Below, piece after piece: positions 17,596 through 26,354 of a stretch of 64,000 bases of DNA; positions within the stretch are counted from its first letter, which is position 1; every line of letters begins with the position of its first letter. The translations under genes were made by a program, and so were the position numbers. The DNA lies in the NCBI GenBank assembly GCA_000949895.1, contig JWIT01000007.1, forward strand, positions 124,001-188,000, given 5' to 3'. The notes beneath the pieces were generated by a model. It saw nothing but the letters and a program-made list of their open reading frames with translations, was not told the origin of the DNA and ran no database searches. The DNA is from Agrobacterium arsenijevicii (GTDB lineage Bacteria > Pseudomonadota > Alphaproteobacteria > Rhizobiales > Rhizobiaceae).

Positions 17596-17649
17596 TACCA
17601 ACGCCTTCACGGGCCGATTTCATGTTTTCAAGCGAATGGACTGGAGCCG

Positions 17650-18639
17650 ATGTCGAATTCGAAAAGGATTTTATCGCAGGCAAGGCGGGTGGCCATTCAG
17701 GCGATCCCGACGGTCCTCGGTATCGTCATCCTGAACTTCTTCCTGCTGCAACTCGCACCCGGCGATGCGGCCGATGTGCTGGCTGCGGAAGCGGGTTCGG
17801 CGACCGTCGAGACCATGGCCGAAATCCGCTCCCGCTTCGGGCTTGATCTGCCGGTCGTGCATCAGCTGATGAACTATCTCGGTAATCTGGCCCATTTCAG
17901 CCTCGGCTTTTCACCGCGATACGGCATGCCGGTTGCCGATCTTATCGGTCAGCGCTTGCCCGGCACGCTGGCCTTGATGGGCGCGGCGCTCGGCATTGCT
18001 ATTTTCGTTGGCGTTTTTCTCGGCTCCATCATGGCGCTCTTTTCCGGCAAGCTGCCGGACCGGATCATTTCGATAGGCTCGCTGATCTTTTATTCCGTGC
18101 CGGGTTTCTGGATCGGCCTGATGCTCATCCTGACCTTCTCGGTCAAGCTCGGCTGGCTTCCCTCGGGTGGCGACAGCACCATCGGCAGCAGCCTCACCGG
18201 CCTCGCCGCCTTTCTGGACAGGCTGCGCTATATCGTTCTCCCCGCCCTGTCGCTGGCGCTTTATTTTCTGGCCATCTATGCCCGTCTCACCCGCGCGGCG
18301 ATGCTGGAAGTGAAATCCCAGGACTATGTGCGCACGGCACGGGCCAAGGGCGTTTCGCCGCTCCGGCTCACCACGCGCCATATTCTGCGCAACGCGCTCA
18401 TCCCGATCACCACCATGGCCGGCATGCATATTGGCGGCCTGCTCGGCGGCGCGGTCGTGGTCGAAACCGTCTTCAGCTGGCCCGGGCTTGGCCGTCTCGC
18501 TTTCGAAGCCGTGATGGCGCGTGATTTCAGCGTGCTGCTCGGCATCCTGCTTCTCTCCTCCCTTCTTGTCATCATCGTCAATGCGGCCGTGGACCTGTTG
18601 CAGGCGTGGCTCGACCCCCGCATCGGAGAAAGCCGATGA
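17650..18639 (+). CDS. ABC transporter permease, DppB/OppB type
   Basis: This 329-residue inner-membrane protein has an N-terminal membrane segment (AIPTVLGIVILNFFLLQLAPGD) and the DppB periplasmic block AEIRSRFGLDLPVVHQLMNYLGNL. About five more hydrophobic segments follow, with the ATPase-contacting loop EVKSQDYVRTARAKGVSPLRL. It forms the membrane channel with the DppC-type protein. The stop overlaps the next start (ATGA at 18636-18639). It is first in the plus-strand transporter operon, with the shared element upstream. It probably serves the divergent binding protein and perhaps the two orphan binding proteins downstream. Confidence 0.93.
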   Translation: MSNSKRILSQARRVAIQAIPTVLGIVILNFFLLQLAPGDAADVLAAEAGSATVETMAEIRSRFGLDLPVVHQLMNYLGNLAHFSLGFSPRYGMPVADLIGQRLPGTLALMGAALGIAIFVGVFLGSIMALFSGKLPDRIISIGSLIFYSVPGFWIGLMLILTFSVKLGWLPSGGDSTIGSSLTGLAAFLDRLRYIVLPALSLALYFLAIYARLTRAAMLEVKSQDYVRTARAKGVSPLRLTTRHILRNALIPITTMAGMHIGGLLGGAVVVETVFSWPGLGRLAFEAVMARDFSVLLGILLLSSLLVIIVNAAVDLLQAWLDPRIGESR

Positions 18640-19649
18640 ATCCCCCTCACAACACCGCAATTCTCGACGCAACGGATCTTGTTACGCAAGCGGGCACCGC
18701 TGCCAAGGAAACCGATGCAAAGCAGAAAAAATCCGACGAAAAGGTCTGGCCCTATATCCATGCGCCGGACGCGCTTTCGGCCCGTTCCGTCTCCGTGCCC
18801 CGGCGCGGATTGCGCCGGGAACTGAAGATTTTTCTCACCAATCCCAACGCCATCGTCGGGCTGTTGTTTCTCGCCACCGTCCTCATTGCCGCTGTCACGG
18901 CCCCGCTGATCTATCCGGGCGATCCGCTGGAAATGGTGGCCCGTCCCTTCCTCTGGCCCGGCCAGAACCCGGCCTATCCGCTCGGCACCGATTCCATGGG
19001 CCGGGATGTTCTGGCCGGCATCGTACATGGCGCGCGCATCTCGCTCACTGTCGGTGTCGTCGCCACTATTATCGGGCTGACGATCGGCATCACCATCGGC
19101 GCTTTCGCCGGTTACTTCGGCGGCGTCATCGACGATATTCTCGTGAAGATCATCGAAATCTTCCAGACATTGCCGAACTTCGTGCTGCTGGTGGTGCTCG
19201 TCGCCATCGCCCAGCCTTCGGTCACCACGGTCACCTCGGCGATCGGCATCATCACCTGGCCGCTCGTCGCGCGCCTGACCCGCGCCGAATTCCGCGCCAT
19301 CCGCGAGAAGGACTATGTGCTTGCCGCCCGCAGCCTTGGTTATGGCCATGCGCGGATCGTGTTTCAGGAAATCCTGCCCAACGCCCTGCCGCCGATCATC
19401 GTCACCTCCTCCGTCATGGTGGCAGGCGCGATCCTGATGGAAGCAGCACTTTCCTTCATGGGGCTTGGCGACCCCAACCGTGTGTCCTGGGGCTCGATGA
19501 TCGGTTCGGGACGCGATGTCATCCGCACCGCCTGGTATCTGACCGCCCTTCCCGGCCTCGCCATCGTTTTTACCGTCATTTCGCTGAACCTTATCAGCGA
19601 CGGCCTCAACGATGCGCTCAACCCCCGTTTTTCGGAGGAACGCCGATGA
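18636..19649 (+). CDS. ABC transporter permease, DppC/OppC type
   Basis: This 337-residue membrane protein has the DppC pattern. A cytoplasmic N-terminus of about 65 residues leads to LKIFLTNPNAIVGLLFLATV, the PLGTDSMGRDVLAGIVHGARISL block and the EAA loop EFRAIREKDYVLAARSLGYG. GDPNRVSWGSMI is the usual late motif. Start 18636 overlaps the DppB stop and implies coupling; an upstream in-frame start lies inside the DppB gene. The N-terminal extension is longer than usual and Lys/Asp-rich. Its stop overlaps the next start (ATGA at 19646). Confidence 0.93.
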   Translation: MNPPHNTAILDATDLVTQAGTAAKETDAKQKKSDEKVWPYIHAPDALSARSVSVPRRGLRRELKIFLTNPNAIVGLLFLATVLIAAVTAPLIYPGDPLEMVARPFLWPGQNPAYPLGTDSMGRDVLAGIVHGARISLTVGVVATIIGLTIGITIGAFAGYFGGVIDDILVKIIEIFQTLPNFVLLVVLVAIAQPSVTTVTSAIGIITWPLVARLTRAEFRAIREKDYVLAARSLGYGHARIVFQEILPNALPPIIVTSSVMVAGAILMEAALSFMGLGDPNRVSWGSMIGSGRDVIRTAWYLTALPGLAIVFTVISLNLISDGLNDALNPRFSEERR

Positions 19650-20644
19650 GCAAACTGATCGAAGTCCACGATCTCTCCGTCAGCTTCGGTTCCGCCCAAC
19701 CGGTCAAGGGCGTCAGCTTTGACGTGCAGTCCGGTGAAATGCTGGCCATCGTCGGCGAAAGCGGCTCGGGCAAATCGCTGACGGCGCTCGGCCTGATCGG
19801 CCTGTTGCCGTCACATGCAAAAACCGGCGGGCGCGTTCTGCTCGAAGGCCGCGATCTGCTACCGCTTTCCGAGCGGCAATGGCGCGGCATTCGCGGCCGC
19901 GATATCGGCATGATCTTTCAGGAACCGATGACGTCGCTGAACCCGGTTCTGACGGTCGGCGAACAGATCATCGAGGTGCTGCGCATCCATGAAAGGATCG
20001 ACAGGCATCAGGCGCGCAAACGCGCGATCGAGCTTTTGGACCTGGTCAATATTCCCGATGCCCGGCGCCGTGTGGACGATTATCCGCATCAGCTTTCCGG
20101 TGGCATGCGCCAGCGCGTCATGATCGCCATCGGCGTCGCCTGCAATCCGAAACTCCTGATCGCCGACGAGGCGACGACGGCGCTCGACGTGACGATACAG
20201 GCGCAGATCCTGCAACTGCTCGACAATCTGCGCCGCGATCTCAACATGGCCGTCATCCTTATCACGCATGATCTCGGCATCGTGGCGCAATGGGCGGACC
20301 GGGTGATGGTCATGTATGCCGGCCGCAAGGTGGAAGAGGGATTGCCGGAACCGGTTTTCTCCAACCCCTACCACCCCTATACGCGCGGCCTGCTCGCGGC
20401 TTCCCCGCGCGCGGAAGACGGCCAGCATTATCGCGACGGGCCGCTCATCGAAATTCCGGGTTCCATCGTTTCCGCCACAGGGGAGCGCGGCTGCGCCTTC
20501 CGCCCACGCTGTCCGAGCGCCCGCGGTTTCTGCGGGCAGTTCGTGCCGCCGCTGAGGCTGATTTCGGAAGGCCGTCACGCCGCCTGCCCCTTCGTTGCTC
20601 CCACATCTCAGGAGGTATCCGATGACGCTCTTGTCAGTGCATAG
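19646..20644 (+). CDS. ABC transporter ATPase, DppD/OppD type
   Basis: This 332-residue ATPase of the dipeptide/oligopeptide type has Walker A GESGSGKS, QEPMTSLNPVLTVGEQ, signature LSGGMRQRV and Walker B LLIADEATTALD. The C-terminal region CAFRPRCPSARGFC has the four-cysteine pattern of DppD/OppD C-termini. Start 19646 overlaps the DppC stop. The long open frame reading in from 18521 is another frame of the permease genes. Its end overlaps the next ATPase gene by 23 bp. It powers uptake together with the 20622 protein. Confidence 0.93.
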   Translation: MSKLIEVHDLSVSFGSAQPVKGVSFDVQSGEMLAIVGESGSGKSLTALGLIGLLPSHAKTGGRVLLEGRDLLPLSERQWRGIRGRDIGMIFQEPMTSLNPVLTVGEQIIEVLRIHERIDRHQARKRAIELLDLVNIPDARRRVDDYPHQLSGGMRQRVMIAIGVACNPKLLIADEATTALDVTIQAQILQLLDNLRRDLNMAVILITHDLGIVAQWADRVMVMYAGRKVEEGLPEPVFSNPYHPYTRGLLAASPRAEDGQHYRDGPLIEIPGSIVSATGERGCAFRPRCPSARGFCGQFVPPLRLISEGRHAACPFVAPTSQEVSDDALVSA

Positions 20645-21557
20645 TCTCTCCACCCATTACACGGGCGGACGCGGCACCGTGCGCGCCGTCGATGATGTGT
20701 CGCTCGACATCGAGGCGGGCGAGACGGTGGCGCTGGTGGGCGAATCCGGCTGCGGCAAATCCTCGCTCGGAAAGTCGCTGATGCGGCTGGTCGAGCCGTC
20801 CTCCGGCAGGATCACCTTCAAGGGCGCCGATGTGACCGCCATGTCGTCGTCGCAGCTGCGCGGCATTCGCCGTCGCATCCAGATGATCTTTCAGGACCCT
20901 TTCGCTTCGCTTAATCCGCGCCAGACGGTGCGCACCATCCTCACCGCCCCGTTAAAGGTGCACGGCATCGGCGACAGGGCGCGTCGGCGGGAGATCGTCG
21001 AGGCCATCGTCGCGCAGGTGGGTCTACCGCCTGACGCACTCGACCGTTATCCGCATGAGTTTTCCGGCGGCCAGCGCCAGCGCATCGGTATTGCCCGCGC
21101 GCTGGTTCTGGAGCCGGAACTGGTGGTCTGCGACGAGCCGGTCTCGGCGCTCGATCTCTCCATACAGGCGCAGATCCTCAACCTTCTGGTGGAGATGAAG
21201 AAGCGGCTTTCGCTATCCTATCTCTTTGTCTCCCACGACCTTTCGGTCGTGCGCTATTTTTCCGACCGCGTGCTCGTCATGTATCTCGGCAAGATCGTGG
21301 AAAGCGCCCCGACCGCCGAGCTCTGGGCATCGCCAAAACACCCCTATACCCGTGCCCTTCTCGCCGCCGTTCCCGATCCCGCGCGCCGCAAGCAGGCGGC
21401 CCCGATCTCCGGTGACCTGCCCAGCCCGCACGACCCGCCATCCGGCTGCCGGTTTCACACCCGCTGCCCGCTCGCCACCGATCTCTGTCGCGAAAAAGCG
21501 CCGGATTACACCCTTTTCGGCAAGAACCACGCCGTGGCCTGCCACCATGCCCAATAA
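20622..21557 (+). CDS. ABC transporter ATPase, DppF/OppF type
   Basis: This 311-residue partner ATPase of the previous gene has Walker A GESGCGKSS, the DppF motif QDPFASLNPRQTV, signature FSGGQRQRI and Walker B LVVCDEPVSALD. The C-terminal cysteine block CRFHTRCPLATDLC is also present. The start at 20622 has AGGAGGT five bases upstream, inside the end of the preceding gene. Eighteen bases separate its stop from the aldo/keto reductase gene, so that gene is probably part of the same transcript. Confidence 0.93.
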   Translation: MTLLSVHSLSTHYTGGRGTVRAVDDVSLDIEAGETVALVGESGCGKSSLGKSLMRLVEPSSGRITFKGADVTAMSSSQLRGIRRRIQMIFQDPFASLNPRQTVRTILTAPLKVHGIGDRARRREIVEAIVAQVGLPPDALDRYPHEFSGGQRQRIGIARALVLEPELVVCDEPVSALDLSIQAQILNLLVEMKKRLSLSYLFVSHDLSVVRYFSDRVLVMYLGKIVESAPTAELWASPKHPYTRALLAAVPDPARRKQAAPISGDLPSPHDPPSGCRFHTRCPLATDLCREKAPDYTLFGKNHAVACHHAQ

Positions 21558-21575
21558 ACTGAAGGAGCAACCATA

Positions 21576-22631
21576 ATGGCCGACTATCGCTATCTCGGAC
21601 GCAGCGCGCTGAAAGTTTCACCGCTGAGCCTCGGCACGATGATGTTCGGAGGCCCGACACCGGATGACGTGGCCTTCCGCATCATCGACAAGGCACGTGA
21701 ACAGGGCATCAACTTCATCGACACCGCCGATGTCTATCACGACGGCAAGTCGGAAGAAGTCGTCGGTCGCGGTATCAAGGCCAGTCGCGACCACTGGGTT
21801 CTGGCAACGAAATTTGTCAACTCCCATACCAAGGGTCCGAACCTCGGCGGACATTCGCGCAAGTGGGTAATCGAGACCGTCGAGAATTCGCTGCGACGTC
21901 TCAACACCGACTATATCGATATCCTCTATTTCCACCGCGCCGTGTTCGACGCGCCGCTGGAAGAGCCGGTACGCGCCATTGCCGATCTCATCCGTGCAGG
22001 CAAGCTGCGCTATTTCGGCGTTTCGAACTTCCGTGGCTGGCGCATCGCCGAAATTTCGCATCTGGCCGACCAGCTCGGCATCGACCGGCCTATCGCCAGC
22101 CAACCGCTCTACAACATCGTCAACCGCACGGCGGAAGCCGAGCAGCTGCCTGCGGCCCACAATTACGGGCTGGGCGTCGTTTCCTATTCGCCGCTGGCGC
22201 GTGGTGTGCTGACCGGCAAATATCAGCCGGGCGAACAGCCGGGTGCCGATACCCGCGTCGGCCGTGGCGACAAACGCGTTCTGGAAACGGAATGGCGTCC
22301 GGAATCGGTCGAAATCGCCCAGAAGGTCGCGGCGCACGCCGCATCGAAGGGCGTTTCGGCAGCGGATTTCGCGCTCGCCTGGGTGCTGAACAACAAGTTC
22401 GTCACCGCCGCGATCACCGGCCCGCGCACCGAGGAGCATTGGGACGGTTACGTCCGTGCGCTCGATGTGAAGATCGATGCGGAAGACGAGGCGTTGGTCG
22501 ATAGCCTTGTGACGACAGGCCATCCCTCGACACCCGGCTTCAACGATCCGAGCCATCCCGTCGAAGGCCGCGTGCCGCGCAATGTCGAACCCGCTCCCCG
22601 CCCGGTCGTCAAGCCGCGCGCGGTCGCCTGA
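21576..22631 (+). CDS. Aldo/keto reductase
   Basis: This 351-residue NADPH-dependent oxidoreductase shows the aldo/keto reductase tetrad: Asp and Tyr in FIDTADVYHDG, Lys in VLATKF and His in YFHRAVFD. PLARGVLTGKYQPGE and the C-terminal AITGPRTEEHWDGYVRAL are typical of the YhdN/Tas-like bacterial subgroup. It follows the transporter genes by 18 bp with GAAGGAG before its ATG, so it is probably cotranscribed. It could reduce an aldehyde released when a monooxygenase cleaves a C-S bond (inference). The end is Pro/Arg-rich. Confidence 0.9.
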   Translation: MADYRYLGRSALKVSPLSLGTMMFGGPTPDDVAFRIIDKAREQGINFIDTADVYHDGKSEEVVGRGIKASRDHWVLATKFVNSHTKGPNLGGHSRKWVIETVENSLRRLNTDYIDILYFHRAVFDAPLEEPVRAIADLIRAGKLRYFGVSNFRGWRIAEISHLADQLGIDRPIASQPLYNIVNRTAEAEQLPAAHNYGLGVVSYSPLARGVLTGKYQPGEQPGADTRVGRGDKRVLETEWRPESVEIAQKVAAHAASKGVSAADFALAWVLNNKFVTAAITGPRTEEHWDGYVRALDVKIDAEDEALVDSLVTTGHPSTPGFNDPSHPVEGRVPRNVEPAPRPVVKPRAVA

Positions 22632-22647
22632 CCGTTCAGAAGAAAAT

Positions 22648-22672
22648 GCCTGCGGCGCGACCGTGCCGCAGG
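22648..22672. other. Stem-loop between the aldo/keto reductase and DszC-like genes
   Basis: CCTGCGGC and GCCGCAGG form a stem with an 8-9 base loop in the 69-bp gap. No T-run follows, so it may stabilise RNA or partly stop transcription rather than end it. Confidence 0.35.
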
Positions 22673-22700
22673 TCATCACATCCGCTCAGGGAAACCCGCA

Positions 22701-23939
22701 ATGTCCAATCCTAAAATACAGACCGCAACAACCGACAATTCCGGCGTGCCGAGCCGAGACGACATTCTGGCCCGCGCCAGGGACATTGCGGCTGTCGCCG
22801 CCAGGGATGCCGCCCGCCGTGAACGCCAGCGGGAACTTCCCTTCGAAATCTTCGGCCTGATCAAGCAGGCGAAGATCGGCACGCTGCGCATCCCCGAGGC
22901 CAAGGGTGGACCGGGGGGATCGATTGCCGACTATATCGAAGTGCTGATGATCCTCGGCGAAGCCGACAGCAATATTCCGCATGCACTCCGCAGCCATTTC
23001 AATTTCACCGAAAATCTAGCGCTCACACCAATCGAGCTTGAGGATCGGCGGCACCTCGAAAATGTCCTCACCGGCAAGCTTTTTGCGGGTGCCAGCACCG
23101 AACAGGGCACCAAGCGCCCCGGCGAAATCACCACGCGCCTCAGCGCCGATGGCGACCGTTATCGTCTGAACGGCCGCAAATGGTATGCGACCGGCACGGC
23201 CTTTGCCGATTTCGGCACCTTCAGCGCAGTGGGCGACGATGGCCAACCGATTGGCGTCCTCATTCCGCTTGATCGCGCCGGCATCACCATTCTCGACGAC
23301 TGGGACAGCATGGGCCAGCGCATGACGGCAAGCGGCGGCGTTTTGCTTGAGAATGTCGAGGTGCTCCCGCATGAACTGACGACCCGCAAGCTCGGCAGCC
23401 AGGTCGGGCGCCACAGCTCGGCCATGCGGCAGTTGCATCTAGCCGCCTCTGCGGCCGGTGCCGTTCAGGGCGCACTCAACGACGGTGTCGACTATGTTCT
23501 ACGCCAGGCGCGCACCACGCTGCACAGTAGCGCGGAGACCGCCAATCAGGACCCCTTTGTGCAGAAGATGCTCGGTGAGATCAGCGCCGGTGCCTTCGCC
23601 GTCAAGACGCTGATCCGCGAGGCGGCCCGCACGCTCGACCGGACCGCCGCCGCCTTTGCCAGCGGCGACGAAGAGGCGATAGAAGCGGCTTTGCTGGAAG
23701 GCTCGCTCGCCACCGCCCGTACCCAGATCATCGCCTCGCAGCTTTCACTGACAGTCGCCACCAACCTTTACGAACTCGGCGGCGGTTCGGCGACGTCAAG
23801 CGAGCGTAATTTCGACCGGCACTGGCGCAACATCCGCACGGTCTACAACCACAATCCGCTTGCCCATAAGGCGCGCGTCATCGGCGATTATTATCTCAAC
23901 GGCACCACGACGCATCTGAAGGAAGGCCGGGTATTCTAG
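22701..23939 (+). CDS. DszC/SfnC-type flavin-dependent monooxygenase (acyl-CoA dehydrogenase fold)
   Basis: This 412-residue protein has nearly the length of DszC (417). LRIPEAKGGPGGSIADYIEVL, the middle YRLNGRKWYATGTAFADFG, DDWDSMGQRMTASGGVLLENV and the C-terminal FDRHWRNIRTVYNHNP follow DszC, whose end reads FDRFWRNVRTHSLHDP. The His of that segment is retained. DszC oxidises dibenzothiophene with reduced flavin; SfnC relatives act on smaller sulfur compounds. It lies downstream of a transporter/aldo-keto reductase operon and 19 bp before the LysR gene. It is the best DszC candidate of the three in the window. Substrate unknown. Confidence 0.85.
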   Translation: MSNPKIQTATTDNSGVPSRDDILARARDIAAVAARDAARRERQRELPFEIFGLIKQAKIGTLRIPEAKGGPGGSIADYIEVLMILGEADSNIPHALRSHFNFTENLALTPIELEDRRHLENVLTGKLFAGASTEQGTKRPGEITTRLSADGDRYRLNGRKWYATGTAFADFGTFSAVGDDGQPIGVLIPLDRAGITILDDWDSMGQRMTASGGVLLENVEVLPHELTTRKLGSQVGRHSSAMRQLHLAASAAGAVQGALNDGVDYVLRQARTTLHSSAETANQDPFVQKMLGEISAGAFAVKTLIREAARTLDRTAAAFASGDEEAIEAALLEGSLATARTQIIASQLSLTVATNLYELGGGSATSSERNFDRHWRNIRTVYNHNPLAHKARVIGDYYLNGTTTHLKEGRVF

Positions 23940-23958
23940 CCATGAAGAGGAGACGGCC

Positions 23959-24930
23959 ATGAGAACGGAATTCATCCCTCCTTCGGTCGCAAGGGCGGCT
24001 TTTCGATTGCCGACACTTTCCCGGCTGCCGCCGCTGACGGCGCTGCGCGCCTTCGTCGTGGCCGCCCGTCACGCCAGCTTCTCGCGGGCGGCAGAGGAAC
24101 TGCATGTCTCGACCGCCGCAATCGGCCAGCAGGTCCGCATTCTCGAAACCCATCTCGGGCAACCGCTCTTCAGCCGCCAGCGCGGCGAGCTGGTGCTGAC
24201 CGAGGCCGGCAGCACGCTTTACCCCGGCCTAGCGGATGCTTTCGAGACGATGATCGGCAGCCTTTCCGATCTCATGGCCTCCGGCGGCCGGCGGCAGGTG
24301 AAGGTTCTGGCGGAAGGCTGTTTTGCGGCACGATGGCTGGCGCCACGGCTGGGAAACATCGTTCCCGCCCTTGGAGACGTGGATATCTCGATCGAATCCC
24401 TCGAAGGTGATGCCATCGACCTCACGCATTTCGATGCCGATTGCGCGATCGTCGCGACCCAAGGACAAATCCCCGGTTTCATTCACGAACCGCTTTTTTC
24501 CGACACCGTCAGTGCCGTCTGCACCCCGGATTTTGCAGTCCGCCACCGGCTTTGTGGCGAACCCGAACGGCTTCGGGATCTCTCTTTTGCGATGTTGCGC
24601 GGCAATGGCGCGGATACCGCTTTCGAATGGGCAAACTGGCTGCGTGCCTGCCGCATTCCGCTTCGGCTTTCGGCAACTGGCCCGCGCTTTTCGCGCCAGA
24701 GCGCGTTGATAGAGGCAATCTTATCAGGCCACGGCATCGGCCTTGCGCGCCACTCGCTCATTTCCGAAGAGCTTCGAACCGGCCGTCTGATCGCACCTTT
24801 CGGCGCACCTCAGCCGACCGCCAGCCGGTATCATCTTCTGACCAGTCCTGACAGGCGGCGGCTGCCGGAAATCGCATCTCTACTCGCCTTGTTGCGCGAG
24901 GATACACGCTCACTCGAAGCCGCCGCCTGA
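23959..24930 (+). CDS. LysR-family transcriptional regulator (GcvA-like)
   Basis: This 323-residue LysR regulator has an N-terminal winged helix, LPPLTALRAFVVAARHASFSRAAEELHVSTAAIGQQVRILE, after a 25-residue lead. The remainder is an effector-binding domain with the GcvA-like pattern ISIESLEGDAIDLTHFDADCAI and ILSGHGIGLARHSLISEEL. AGAGGAG precedes the ATG. It directly follows the DszC-like gene and is a candidate regulator of the sulfur genes, like CysB/Cbl/SsuR elsewhere. LysR boxes (T-N11-A) are common, so the shared 24-bp element could be its site, but nothing here proves it. Confidence 0.92.
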   Translation: MRTEFIPPSVARAAFRLPTLSRLPPLTALRAFVVAARHASFSRAAEELHVSTAAIGQQVRILETHLGQPLFSRQRGELVLTEAGSTLYPGLADAFETMIGSLSDLMASGGRRQVKVLAEGCFAARWLAPRLGNIVPALGDVDISIESLEGDAIDLTHFDADCAIVATQGQIPGFIHEPLFSDTVSAVCTPDFAVRHRLCGEPERLRDLSFAMLRGNGADTAFEWANWLRACRIPLRLSATGPRFSRQSALIEAILSGHGIGLARHSLISEELRTGRLIAPFGAPQPTASRYHLLTSPDRRRLPEIASLLALLREDTRSLEAAA

Positions 24931-24946
24931 ACACGCCCGTCCCACA

Positions 24947-26299
24947 TCAGGCGCGTTCCCTTTGCAACTCCCTGGTCGTATGGATGTTTTCCGGCCGGGG
25001 CAGGCCGTAATGATCACGCAGCGTGTCGCCCTCGTAGTCCTCGCGGAACAGCCCGCGCTGTTTGAGGATCGGCACGACCTCGTCGACGAAAATATCGAAC
25101 CCGCCATTCAGCCATGGCGGCATGATGTTGAAGCCGTCGGCAGCACCTTCACGGAACCAGGTCTCTATCCAGTTTGCCACCTGTTCCGGCGTTCCCGAAA
25201 TCACCTTGTGGCCGCGCCCGCCGGCAAGCCGGTGCAACAATTGCCGGATCGTCGGATTTTCCCGGTCGATGACATCGAGAACCAGCTGATGCCGGCTGCT
25301 ATCCGCCTGCGCGCGGGTCGCTTCCACCGCCTCCTTCGGCAACGGCTGATCGAGATCGGCCGATGAGAGATCAATGCCTGTAATGCGCTGCAACTGCCCA
25401 AGCGAAAAGGCCGGCTGGATGAGATCGTTGAAACTCGCCTCGAGCTTTCGCGCCTCCTCTTCGGTGGAGGCGATGAAGGGGCTGATCCCCGGCAGGATTT
25501 TCACATGGGCGGGATTGCGCCCTGTGGCCGCCACGCGCCTCTTGATGTCGGAATAAAAAGACCGTGCACTTTCCAGAGTTTGATGCGCGGTAAAGATTGC
25601 CTCGGCATAACGGGCAGCAAAGCCACGGCCGTCCTCCGAAGAGCCGGCCTGCACATAGACCGGCCTGCCCTGCGGCGAGCGTGGCAGGTTGAGCGCGCCC
25701 CGCACCCGGTAGAACTCGCCCTCGTGACTGGTGGGATGGATTCGGTCGGTATCGGCGAACAGACCGCTCCCCTTGTCGGCGACGATGGCATCGTCTTCCC
25801 AGCTGTCCCAGAGCTTTGTCACCACGTCGACAAATTCAGTCGCCTGACGATAACGGTCGGCGTGCGGCGGATGCTGTTGGAGATTGAAGTTTCCGGCCGC
25901 CGCATCGGCCGAGGTCGTCACGATGTTCCAGCCCACCCGGCCGCCGCTGATGTGGTCAACCGAAGCGAACAGCCGCGCGAGATTGTAAGGCTCGTAATAG
26001 GTGGTGGAGGCCGTGGCAATGAAGCCGATCTTTTCGGTGACGGCGGCCAAGGCCGCCAGCATGGTGATCGGCTCCAGCCGGTGGCGGGCGGCATAGCGGA
26101 TATTGGCGTCCAGCACCGGCGCATCAGCAAAGAAGATGGCATCGAGCTTCGCTGCCTCGGCCTTGCGGGCGATATCCTGATAGAGCCTTATATCGGTGAC
26201 GCGCAGCGGCTCCGACTCGGGGTGCCGCCACGCTGCTTCATGATGTCCACCCGGATAGATGAACGCATTGAGGACCAGCTTCTCGGATTTTCTGCTCAT
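24947..26299 (-). CDS. DszA/NtaA-family LLM flavin monooxygenase
   Basis: This 450-residue enzyme matches DszA (453) in length and layout: AWRHPESEP near the start, FFADAPVLD, LEPITMLAALAAVTEKIG, ATASTTYYEPYNLARLFASVDHISGGRVGWNIVT and LNLPRSPQGRPVYVQAGSS. DszA converts a sulfone to a sulfinate using FMNH2, the step before DszB. NtaA relatives instead cleave amines, so the substrate is open. It is last in the minus-strand operon DUF3088 protein, binding protein, monooxygenase, starting 55 bp after the binding-protein gene. It converges with the LysR gene. Confidence 0.9.
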   Translation of the reverse strand: MSRKSEKLVLNAFIYPGGHHEAAWRHPESEPLRVTDIRLYQDIARKAEAAKLDAIFFADAPVLDANIRYAARHRLEPITMLAALAAVTEKIGFIATASTTYYEPYNLARLFASVDHISGGRVGWNIVTTSADAAAGNFNLQQHPPHADRYRQATEFVDVVTKLWDSWEDDAIVADKGSGLFADTDRIHPTSHEGEFYRVRGALNLPRSPQGRPVYVQAGSSEDGRGFAARYAEAIFTAHQTLESARSFYSDIKRRVAATGRNPAHVKILPGISPFIASTEEEARKLEASFNDLIQPAFSLGQLQRITGIDLSSADLDQPLPKEAVEATRAQADSSRHQLVLDVIDRENPTIRQLLHRLAGGRGHKVISGTPEQVANWIETWFREGAADGFNIMPPWLNGGFDIFVDEVVPILKQRGLFREDYEGDTLRDHYGLPRPENIHTTRELQRERA

Positions 26300-26354
26300 G
26301 GCGATGAACCCTTTTCAACTTTGACGCGGCTTTAAACGAGAGGTGAGGAGGCGC

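Noticed and set aside
18521..19645. Long in-frame extension upstream of the DppD-type ATPase
   Set aside because: This stretch is a wrong frame of the DppB and DppC permease genes. The ATPase begins at 19646, where its conserved domain starts and overlaps the DppC stop.
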